A stretch of 6,256 nt of DNA from Bacteroidia bacterium (GTDB lineage Bacteria > Bacteroidota > Bacteroidia > JABDFU01): the NCBI GenBank assembly GCA_020849195.1, contig JADLGT010000197.1:1-6256 (forward strand). The letters are read 5' to 3'. This document shows positions 1-6,256 of this stretch, piece by piece. Under the pieces are notes generated by a model. That model was not told the DNA's origin and ran no database searches. It saw nothing but the letters and a program-made list of their open reading frames with translations. The position numbers were made by a program, and so were the translations under genes. How positions within the stretch are numbered: the stretch's first letter is position 1; each line of letters begins with the position of its first letter.

Positions 1-119
1 AAAGCCGATTGAATGGTTGTGTATGGCTTAAGCGAATCTAACGCAAGCGAATCCAGTAACTGAGCTTTTATTGCCTGTGAACAAAAAAGTAATACAATTA
101 AAATACTGCGAACGATCAT
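1..119 (-). CDS. N-terminal fragment of a secreted or surface protein (runs off the left edge)
   Basis: Reading the minus strand from the ATG at 119-117 gives 39 complete codons with no stop before the window ends. The product starts MIVRSILIVLLFCSQAIKAQ, a clear Sec signal peptide: an Arg in the n-region, a hydrophobic core of about 10 residues, then AIKA|Q as the likely cleavage site after residue 19. A Gln right after cleavage is common in Bacteroidota exported proteins. The mature start (LLDSLALDSLKPYTTIQSA) gives no safe family. The D-S-L-K-x-Y-T-T-I-x-x-A pattern loosely recalls the N-termini of some Bacteroidota leucine-rich-repeat proteins, but that is a guess. The ATG overlaps the ribF stop codon (ATGA on the minus strand, plus-strand 116-119), so the gene is probably co-transcribed with and translationally coupled to ribF. 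It is too short for a long-ORF search, but the signal peptide and the coupling make it credible. Confidence 0.72.
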   Translation of the reverse strand, partial: MIVRSILIVLLFCSQAIKAQLLDSLALDSLKPYTTIQSA

Positions 120-1048
120 CTCTTTTCGAATATTTCCAACGTTTGTTTCTTATCTTTCTCCATCTGTTGTTTCAACTTTTCTATCGTATCAAATTTTTCC
201 TCATTCCGTAATTTTTCAATGAAGCTTACGGTCAGCTCTTCTCCATAAATATCAAAATCAAAATTCAAAATATTCACTTCAATTGTCCGACACGTTCCAT
301 CCATTGTTGGATTTGTACCAATACTCATCATACCCTTATAAAAATTATTTTTGTAATTCACTTTTACCACATATATGCCATTAGCAGGAATTAATTTGTA
401 CTTATCGGCAACGGCTAGATTAGCTGTGGGGAAACCCAATGTTCGACCCAGTTGTTTACCTCGAATTACTTTTCCGGTAAGCGAATACGAATAGCCCAAA
501 AATACCGCAGCGGTTTGCACATCTCCGGTTTGTAAAGCCGAACGTATTTTTGTTGAACTTATTTCGACGTTATCAATATCCTGAGCAGAAATTTCTTCTA
601 CTTCAAATCCATATACCGGCGCATATTCTTTCAGATGTTCGAACGAACCTTCTCGGTTACGACCAAAATGATGGTTGTATCCAATCACAAGTTTTTTTGT
701 ATTGAGGCGATTAACCAACACATCGCGGATAAAATTTACCGACGAAAGCCTGGAGAAACTTTTGGTAAACGGATATACAATCAAATGATCGACACCATAT
801 TTTTCTAACAAACTTATTTTTTCTTCCTGAGTGTTTAGCAGTTTAAGATCGGAGTCGTCGGGAAAAAGTACCATGCGCGGATGGGGGTAAAACGTAAGTA
901 ATACAGTTTCGCCTCCTGATTGATTGGCAATTTCTTTCAGCCTGCTAATAATACGCCTATGCCCCACATGCACACCGTCGAACGTTCCGGTTGTAACAAT
1001 GGGCGTTTTTACATTTTTAAACTGAACAATGTCGCTATAAACTTTCAT
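116..1048 (-). CDS. ribF: Bifunctional riboflavin kinase / FAD synthetase (RibF)
   Basis: A cytosolic enzyme that phosphorylates riboflavin to FMN (EC 2.7.1.26) and adenylylates FMN to FAD (EC 2.7.7.2). The 310 residues match the usual bacterial length of about 300-320. The N-terminal nucleotidyltransferase domain shows GTFDGVHVGH (21-30), the FDGxHxGH ATP-binding motif, then FYPHPR (53-58), GYNHHFGRNREGS (123-135) and ISSTKIR (163-169), the S-S-T-x-I-R signature. The C-terminal flavokinase domain shows GKVIRGKQLGRTLGFPTAN (192-210), TNPT (245-248), the likely catalytic Glu in TIEV (E257), YGEEL (269-272 region) and the closing FIEKLRNEEKF (276-286). The start is the ATG whose product begins MKVYSDI, a typical RibF opening. 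It lies only 8 nt downstream of a possible -7 box. The gene is divergent from atpD and overlaps the next minus-strand gene by 4 nt. Nothing looks broken and all key motifs are present. Confidence 0.97.
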   Translation of the reverse strand: MKVYSDIVQFKNVKTPIVTTGTFDGVHVGHRRIISRLKEIANQSGGETVLLTFYPHPRMVLFPDDSDLKLLNTQEEKISLLEKYGVDHLIVYPFTKSFSRLSSVNFIRDVLVNRLNTKKLVIGYNHHFGRNREGSFEHLKEYAPVYGFEVEEISAQDIDNVEISSTKIRSALQTGDVQTAAVFLGYSYSLTGKVIRGKQLGRTLGFPTANLAVADKYKLIPANGIYVVKVNYKNNFYKGMMSIGTNPTMDGTCRTIEVNILNFDFDIYGEELTVSFIEKLRNEEKFDTIEKLKQQMEKDKKQTLEIFEKR

Positions 1049-1056
1049 TGCTAATG

Positions 1057-1064
1057 CGAAGGTA
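1057..1064 (-). promoter_or_regulatory. Possible -7 box for ribF
   Basis: On the minus strand this reads TACCTTCG, one mismatch from the Bacteroidota housekeeping -7 consensus TAnnTTTG. It is preceded by TTATTTG and followed by CATTAGCA and then the ribF ATG. No clear -33 TTTG is seen at the expected distance. If used, transcription would start at or within a few bases of the start codon, giving a leaderless or almost leaderless mRNA. This is inferred from the consensus only. Confidence 0.4.
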
Positions 1065-1081
1065 CAAATAACCTGCTTTGC

Positions 1082-1116
1082 CGATAATTACGAACTCCGC
1101 CGACTTTTAATTATCG
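1082..1116. repeat. Perfect 9-bp inverted repeat in the ribF/atpD divergent region
   Basis: CGATAATTA (1082-1090) is the exact reverse complement of TAATTATCG (1108-1116), with a 17-bp spacer. The repeat sits where the -33 region of the proposed ribF promoter would be and upstream of the proposed atpD promoter, so an operator for a dimeric regulator is possible. A 9-bp AT-rich palindrome can also arise by chance, and the regulator is unknown. It is not followed by a T-run on either strand, so it is not a good terminator. Confidence 0.4.
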
Positions 1117-1212
1117 AATGACTCTGCAGTTCAATAAAATATAAACAATCCCGAAGGTCTCGCCGGCAACTAATCTTCGGATGAATAGGAGATGAATTTT
1201 TATTAACAAACC

Positions 1213-1242
1213 TTCGCTTTTACACAAAAAAACATATCTTCG
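1213..1242 (+). promoter_or_regulatory. Probable atpD promoter (-33/-7 Bacteroidota type)
   Basis: TATCTTCG at 1235-1242 differs by one base from the TAnnTTTG -7 consensus and is followed by CAGCAC, as in many promoters of this phylum. A weak -33 candidate, TTCG, lies at 1213-1216, 18 nt upstream. Transcription would begin near 1247, leaving a leader of about 40 nt before the atpD ATG. That leader is A/T-rich (ACTCAATAAA just before the ATG) and has no Shine-Dalgarno sequence, which is normal for Bacteroidota. Confidence 0.5.
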
Positions 1243-1279
1243 CAGCACATTTTTCAGACCTGTATTTAAAACCATTTAA

Positions 1280-2806
<1,527 letters not shown>

Positions 2807-2817
2807 ATAAATTGGTA

Positions 2818-2847
2818 AAAATGTTTTGATAAACAGTAAAACATTTT
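2818..2847 (+). repeat. Perfect 10-bp inverted repeat between atpD and atpC
   Basis: AAAATGTTTT (2818-2827) pairs fully with AAAACATTTT (2838-2847) around a 10-nt loop. It starts 12 nt after the atpD stop codon and ends 34 nt before the atpC ATG. The stem is almost all A-U, and the next bases (CAACTTCTTTTT) are not a clean T-run, so a strong intrinsic terminator is unlikely. A role as an mRNA processing or stability element, or a weak attenuator that lowers epsilon relative to beta (stoichiometry 1:3), is an inference. Confidence 0.5.
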
Positions 2848-2881
2848 CAACTTCTTTTTGCCAAGTATAAATTTTAAATTA

Positions 2882-3118
2882 ATGTTTCTCGAAATAATTA
2901 CCCCCGACAAAAAATTATTCAGCGGTGAAGTAAAGTCAGTTACACTTCCCGGAACAGATGGTTCATTAGGCATACTGAATAATCATGCACCAATAATCTC
3001 TTCATTAAAGAAAGGCATAGTAAAAGTGGTTAACGAAAAAAGTAATGCCGAAGTATTCAACATTAATGGTGGAGTTGTTGAGGTGCTAAAAAATAAAATG
3101 ATTGTATTGGCAGAGTAA
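2882..3118 (+). CDS. atpC: F1Fo ATP synthase subunit epsilon (short form)
   Basis: A subunit of the central stalk that couples the gamma subunit and the c-ring to the catalytic head. The ATG at 2882 is chosen: it gives MFLEIITPDKKLFSGEV, the usual x-LEIxxPxxxLFxG opening, and 78 residues. An upstream in-frame TTG at 2858 would add eight residues (MPSINFKL) not expected in the family. The beta-sandwich domain is complete: SVTLPGTDGSLGILNNHAPI (20-39 region) carries the family signature P-G-x-x-G-x-x-x-I-L-x-x-H-A-P, and GGVVEVLKNKMIVLAE closes it (63-78). The C-terminal two-helix domain found in E. coli epsilon (about 139 residues) is absent, as in other Bacteroidota. No Shine-Dalgarno is visible; the upstream bases are A/T-rich. 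The stop is followed within about 25 bp by a transposase remnant, but the protein ends at its natural VLAE, so it is probably intact. Confidence 0.95.
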   Translation: MFLEIITPDKKLFSGEVKSVTLPGTDGSLGILNNHAPIISSLKKGIVKVVNEKSNAEVFNINGGVVEVLKNKMIVLAE

Positions 3119-3142
3119 AAATTACAGGTAGTCAATAGTTAT

Positions 3143-3489
3143 TTCAGTTTTTTATCTGTACTAATGGATCCATGGTATGCCTATTCTCAGCTGATGGTTC
3201 GGTTGCATCAGGATGCCAGAAAATGTTACTGTCCCATTAAGATGAACAGACCGGTAGATGAATCCGGAGGCAAAGCCCCTAGTAGGCAGTAGAAAAATTA
3301 ACATGGACTGAAGAAGAATTAAAACGTGGCAAGAAAGTTAAAACCAAAAATACTTCTAAACACATGAAGGCGCAATTTGCTGATAGTCAATTGTTTTTAA
3401 AAAATCAGACCTTGATTTACACTATTAATGTAACTTCTGTATACTCGGCTGCATAGACGTGAGCGGAAATTGATAAACAAATTGAAACA
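3143..3489 (+). pseudogene. Decayed fragment of a DDE transposase (IS701/IS4-like)
   Basis: This stretch is not an open gene but holds transposase-like peptide in two frames. Frame one, from about 3149 to the stop at 3290, includes SVLMDPWYA, then RKCYCPIKMNRPVDESGGKAP. Frame two, from 3289 to a stop at 3454, reads VEKLTWTEEELKRGKKVKTK and onward. From memory of the family, these align in order to the central part of IS701/IS4-like transposases (VLMDsWYA ... YYCPlKxNRxVDdsGGxxPYxxVdxLxWxexExxxGKxxKiK), where the Asp of MDxWYA is expected to be catalytic. The junction fits a single-base deletion near 3287-3290, since the two frames overlap by one base and alignment spacing is kept. After the stop at 3454, weak similarity may continue (AEIDKQIE) to the next gene. 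The N-terminal half, the rest of the C-terminus and the IS ends are missing. It is an inactive relic. Confidence 0.75.
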
Positions 3490-3492
3490 CCC

Positions 3493-5184
3493 ATGAGAGC
3501 TATACTGGATAAAAAACTTCTGTTATTATTTCTGTTTTGGGGTGAAATTATTTTTGCCAATAATGTCTCCATTACAAACGCACGTGTTATTGCATCAGAT
3601 ACAACTAATTTACAGACTACCGTAGAGTTTGACATTTCATGGGAAAATTCCTGGCGGACAAGTGCTGCGCCCGGTAATCATGATGCAGCCTGGGTATTCA
3701 TCAAATATCGCGAGAGTGGCGGAAGTTGGAAGCATGCTTGGTTGAATAATACAGGTCATACCGCACCATCCGGCAGCACCATCGATATAGGATTAGTGGA
3801 TCCGGGTACTGCTTTTAACTCAACTACTAACCCGGGTGTAGGTGCCTTTATTTATCGTAATGCTGATGGTGCCGGCACCTTTTCACTCACAGATGTGCAA
3901 CTTAAATGGAACTACGGTGCAAATGGCTTAACTAATCTAAGTATTGCCGACGTTCAGATATATGCAATTGAAATGGTTTATGTACCGCAGGGGAGCTTTT
4001 ATGTTGGAAGCGGTGGTACTGAAAGCGGTAGTTTTACTGATGGGTCGTGGCGGGGAACAAATGGAACTACCCCATCGATTCCGTACCAGATTACCTCTGA
4101 AAATGCACTAACTATAGATTCTGTTGCCGGTAATTTATGGGGGACTTCTACTTCCGGAGATAATTCAATTGGCGGAGTTGGAACCCTTCCGGCAAGTTTC
4201 CCAAAAGGGTATAAGGCCTTTTACTGTATGAAACACGGAATTTCCCAACAAGGGTATGTAAACTTTTTGAATACACTTAATCGCACTCAACAAGCATCAA
4301 GGGTTGCAACAGTTCTTAAAGATACAACTACTTGGCTGCAAAGGTGTTACGTTATGAGAAATAGTTCTCAAGTCATTTTTAGACAAGGTATTAGATGCGA
4401 CACTTCTTTTGCGCCTTATGTGCCGATAACTTTCTATTGTGATTATTCCGCAGGAGGCACATGGAAATATGTTCCACCGCCAATAAATGCGAATGTGTGG
4501 AGGGGAAACGGAATTGGTGGCGAGGCGGATGATGGACTAGGTACCGTTTGTAATTGGATATCATGGCTTGATATAGCTGCATATTTGGACTGGGCGGGAT
4601 TAAGACCGATTACAGAGATGGAATACGAAAAGGCATGCCGTGGAGATCAGGCACCTGTACCAAATGAATATGTTTGGGGCGTAACAGATTTGCCTACGAA
4701 ACCTGTAAGTATGAATAATCCCGGGCAAATAACAGAGGTGGCGAGCAACGCAGCAGCAAATCAAAGTTTTGGTGGCGCCGGCGGTGGCGTGGGTACTACT
4801 GCAGGTCCGGCGCGGGTAGGGGCATTTGCTACTGCAACTAGTACGCGAGCAGAGGCAGGAGCAGGTTATTACGGTGTTTTAGATATGGGAGGGACCTTAT
4901 GGCATCACGTAATTTCTGTAGGTTTTGCGGGCGGACGAGCATTTACAGGCGATCATGGTGATGGTATGGTTGATGCTACCGGAAATAACAATGTAGCTTC
5001 GTGGCCAGGCACCGGTGGCTTTTTAACTAATACCGGAGCAGGGGTTCGGGGTGGTACATATTGGAGACCAGAATCATATATGAAAACTTCACTTCGTGCA
5101 TTAGCAAATTGGACACAAAATAATGCCAACCTTAATACACGTTGGGATTCTACCGGTGGGCGTGGTGGGCGTACAGCACCATAG
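3493..5184 (+). CDS. Secreted SUMF1/formylglycine-generating-enzyme-like protein, probably non-catalytic
   Basis: 563 residues. The N-terminus has lysines at 7-8 and a hydrophobic run (LLLLFLFW, 9-16), with likely cleavage after FA (22), so it is exported. Residues 24-158 form a beta-rich domain without a name I can assign (VEFDISWENSWR 44-55, DAAWVFIKYR 64-73, FSLTDVQLKWNYGANG 130-145). From about 159 (IEMVYVPQGSFYVGS) a SUMF1/FGE-sulfatase fold follows: FPKGYKAFYCMKHGISQQGY (236-255), WISWLDIAAYLDWAGLRPIT (355-374) with EMEYEKACRG (375-384), YGVLDMGGTLWHHV (460-473) and VRGGTYW (518-524). True formylglycine-generating enzymes carry a catalytic cysteine pair near the C-terminus; here the last cysteine is C382, so that chemistry is unlikely. 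The usual G-N-x-W-E is G-T-L-W-H. A Gly/Ala-rich loop spans 418-458. There is no T9SS domain at its end (GGRGGRTAP). It probably forms an operon with the next gene, 42 bp downstream. Ligand binding at the surface is an inference. Confidence 0.85.
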   Translation: MRAILDKKLLLLFLFWGEIIFANNVSITNARVIASDTTNLQTTVEFDISWENSWRTSAAPGNHDAAWVFIKYRESGGSWKHAWLNNTGHTAPSGSTIDIGLVDPGTAFNSTTNPGVGAFIYRNADGAGTFSLTDVQLKWNYGANGLTNLSIADVQIYAIEMVYVPQGSFYVGSGGTESGSFTDGSWRGTNGTTPSIPYQITSENALTIDSVAGNLWGTSTSGDNSIGGVGTLPASFPKGYKAFYCMKHGISQQGYVNFLNTLNRTQQASRVATVLKDTTTWLQRCYVMRNSSQVIFRQGIRCDTSFAPYVPITFYCDYSAGGTWKYVPPPINANVWRGNGIGGEADDGLGTVCNWISWLDIAAYLDWAGLRPITEMEYEKACRGDQAPVPNEYVWGVTDLPTKPVSMNNPGQITEVASNAAANQSFGGAGGGVGTTAGPARVGAFATATSTRAEAGAGYYGVLDMGGTLWHHVISVGFAGGRAFTGDHGDGMVDATGNNNVASWPGTGGFLTNTGAGVRGGTYWRPESYMKTSLRALANWTQNNANLNTRWDSTGGRGGRTAP

Positions 5185-5226
5185 GTTTTTTTTGAATATA
5201 ATTGAAAAGGTAAATTTAAAAATGCA

Positions 5227-5907
5227 ATGAAAAGATTTTTCTCATACCTGATATTACTTTTAGCTTCACCCTTAACCACAAAAGCGCAGTATTTTGGCGG
5301 TCAGGGAAGAGGGGATATTATGGCTACAATAACCGGTGTTTATTTACCAATAGAACTGCTTAATTTTAATGCAAAAGGAGAAGCGAACAAAGTGCGCATA
5401 TACTGGAGTACCGCAAGTGAAACGAACAATGACTTTTTTACTATTGAAAAATCCATTAATGGTATTGATTGGAAAATTCTCGGAACAGTCAAAGGGGCAG
5501 GAACTTCTACACAGAAGTTGAACTACCAAAGTTATGACTATAATCCGGTGACAGGCATTCAATATTACAGGTTAAAACAAACCGACTTTGACGGAAAATA
5601 TACATACTCAAACATCGCAGCAGTTGAATTTAAAGAAAATTTAAGTTTTAGTTTATTTCCAAATCCCACACGTTCCAACTCGCAAGTGTACCTGAATATT
5701 AAAAGTTCGGTAAATGACGGACAATTAATACTTGTTGTCGTTCACGATGCTATGGGCAAAGAAGTTTTATCGAAGATAAACATTGTTGGAAAAGAAAACG
5801 GAAGTATCACCGCTATCGACCCATCGGAAACACTCGCGCCGGGCATATATTTCGTAACCGCAACTTCCGACAATTCCATATATAACCAAAAACTGGTCAT
5901 AAAATAA
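5227..5907 (+). CDS. Small secreted protein with T9SS type A C-terminal sorting domain
   Basis: 226 residues. The signal peptide MKRFFSYLILLLASPLTTKA is cut most likely after A20, leaving Q at the mature N-terminus. A short linker (YFGGQGRGDIMATITGV, 22-38) contains an RGD triplet. Residues 39-135 form a fibronectin-III-like beta domain common just before Bacteroidota sorting domains: YLPIELLNFNA (39-49), IYWSTASETNNDFFTIEKS (58-76), IQYYRLKQTDFDGKYTYS (111-128). Residues 139-226 match the T9SS type A domain: FSLFPNP (141-147) near its start, then GIYFVTAT (206-213) and a final KLVIK. The family is carried across the outer membrane by the type IX system, after which the domain is removed and the protein anchored or released. 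Unusually, there is almost no passenger beyond the fibronectin-like module. The gap from the SUMF1-like gene is only 42 bp. GAAAAGG about 14-20 nt upstream is a poor ribosome site. Partner or substrate is not known. Confidence 0.88.
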   Translation: MKRFFSYLILLLASPLTTKAQYFGGQGRGDIMATITGVYLPIELLNFNAKGEANKVRIYWSTASETNNDFFTIEKSINGIDWKILGTVKGAGTSTQKLNYQSYDYNPVTGIQYYRLKQTDFDGKYTYSNIAAVEFKENLSFSLFPNPTRSNSQVYLNIKSSVNDGQLILVVVHDAMGKEVLSKINIVGKENGSITAIDPSETLAPGIYFVTATSDNSIYNQKLVIK

Positions 5908-5954
5908 ACTACTTAAACTCACAGTCGTGTTTATCTTTGTCGGGTAAGTAGTTT
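5906..5954 (+). terminator. Candidate terminator hairpin after the T9SS gene
   Basis: AAACTACTTA (5906-5915) is the exact complement of TAAGTAGTTT (5945-5954). The left arm overlaps the TAA stop codon (5905-5907), and two further T residues follow the right arm. The loop is long (29 nt) and holds a TATCTTTG. The stem is AT-rich, so termination would be weak; it may instead act as a 3' stability element. Confidence 0.4.
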
Positions 5955-6112
5955 TTAAGCAAGTCTGTCTGCTTTTTTAGAAATTGAGACGCTTTTATTC
6001 CTGACTTGTCCAAAATGGGTAAGCAAGTTTAGATGCCGATTTTAAGTAAAAGTTTAGTTTCTTTTTTTAACATAACCATTTTCTCCCTTATTTTTCTTAA
6101 ATATCCACCCAT
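5909..6112 (-). other. Broken minus-strand reading frame (relic gene, or a non-coding repeat)
   Basis: On the minus strand an ATG at 6112 opens a 27-codon basic peptide (MGGYLRKIREKMVMLKK at its start) ending in TAA at 6029-6031. In the same frame, straight after that stop, 39 more codons run to TAG at 5909-5911 and look protein-like (ILDKSGIKASQFLKKQTDL within them). Without the one stop this would be a 67-codon gene. A second minus-strand frame is also open here for about 27 codons (LLTHFGQVRNKSVSISKK), which argues that the stretch may be non-coding sequence open by chance. No family is recognised. AGGGAG precedes an internal ATG at 6079. Confidence 0.25.
5957..5978 (+). terminator. Weak intrinsic-terminator-like hairpin with T-run
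   Basis: AAGCA (5957-5961) pairs with TGCTT (5970-5974) over an 8-nt loop. The last two T of the arm belong to a run of six T (5973-5978). The stem is only five pairs, but it lies just after the larger hairpin, and the two together are the best termination signal for the SUMF1-like/T9SS gene pair. Confidence 0.35.
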
Positions 6113-6256
6113 AATTTTTCACATAGTGACTATTGTCGAACGCTTTTGCTATAATGCCCCCATTTCTTAGGACAGGAATAAAGGTAAGCTAAGTTTGTTT
6201 TTGTTGTTGTTCATTTTTCTTTTTTTGCTACTTTTTTTCTTTTTGTTGAAACGTGT
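6113..6256. other. Gene-free, T-rich intergenic sequence at the right edge
   Basis: No reading frame of useful length is seen on either strand. The last 60 bases are very T-rich on the plus strand, in runs of four to seven T broken by G or C. TAAGTTTG at 6190-6197 matches the -7 consensus TAnnTTTG exactly and points right, but no good -33 box lies about 20 bp upstream and no start codon follows before the window ends. It may be the leader of a gene beyond the edge. Confidence 0.35.

Noticed and set aside
2858..2881. Upstream TTG start that would extend AtpC by eight residues
   Set aside because: The extra residues (MPSINFKL) do not fit the family, while the ATG at 2882 gives the standard N-terminus.
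3119..3160. Terminator for atpDC (TACAG ... CTGTA with T-run at 3148-3153)
   Set aside because: Only five pairs around a 28-nt loop, and the T-run lies inside the loop rather than after the stem.
3412..3438. Possible promoter for the SUMF1-like gene (TTG, then TAACTTCT)
   Set aside because: The -7 match is poor and the spacing of 16 nt is short; it also lies inside the transposase relic.
4953..5279. Minus-strand open frame across the SUMF1-like gene end and the T9SS gene start
   Set aside because: It is antisense to two well-supported genes and its product is low-complexity and unrecognisable.
5932..5939. TATCTTTG, an exact -7 promoter match
   Set aside because: It lies in the loop of the 3' hairpin, has no -33 partner, and no plus-strand gene follows within the window.
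3119..6256. CRISPR array, tRNA, rRNA or attachment site
   Set aside because: No regularly spaced repeats, cloverleaf or rRNA signatures, and no flanking direct repeats of convincing length were seen.

Overview
The window looks like a chromosomal segment from a member of the Bacteroidota. Several signs agree. AtpD has the long insertions typical of that phylum, and AtpC is very short. Promoter-like boxes resemble TAnnTTTG. Leaders are A-rich with few Shine-Dalgarno sequences. A small secreted protein ends in a type IX secretion (T9SS) type A sorting domain. No genus can be named from the sequence alone.

Left part (1-1288): a minus-strand pair. ribF encodes the bifunctional riboflavin kinase/FAD synthetase. 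Its stop codon overlaps, by ATGA, the start of a second gene that encodes a signal peptide and runs off the left edge. A 240-bp divergent intergenic region separates ribF from atpD. It carries a plausible -7 box for each direction and a perfect 9-bp inverted repeat between them.

Centre (1289-3118): atpD and atpC, the beta and epsilon subunits of the F1Fo ATP synthase, on the plus strand. They are separated by a 75-bp gap holding a perfect 10-bp inverted repeat. No other ATP synthase gene follows within the window, so atpDC is either an ancestral split operon or was cut off from the rest.

Right part (3119-6256): directly after atpC lies an untracked, decayed transposase fragment (about 3143-3489). 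It is recognisable by the WYA, YCPIK-NR-VD-SGG and L-W-EEEL-GK motifs and is broken by a one-base frameshift and stop codons. It abuts a two-gene secreted module. The first gene encodes a 563-residue protein with a signal peptide, an unnamed N-terminal beta-rich domain and a formylglycine-generating-enzyme-like (SUMF1) domain that lacks the catalytic cysteine pair. The second encodes a 226-residue protein with a signal peptide, a short RGD-containing linker, a fibronectin-III-like domain and a T9SS C-terminal sorting domain. The two may act together at the cell surface. The last 349 bp hold terminator-like hairpins, a broken minus-strand reading frame and a T-rich tract, with no convincing gene.
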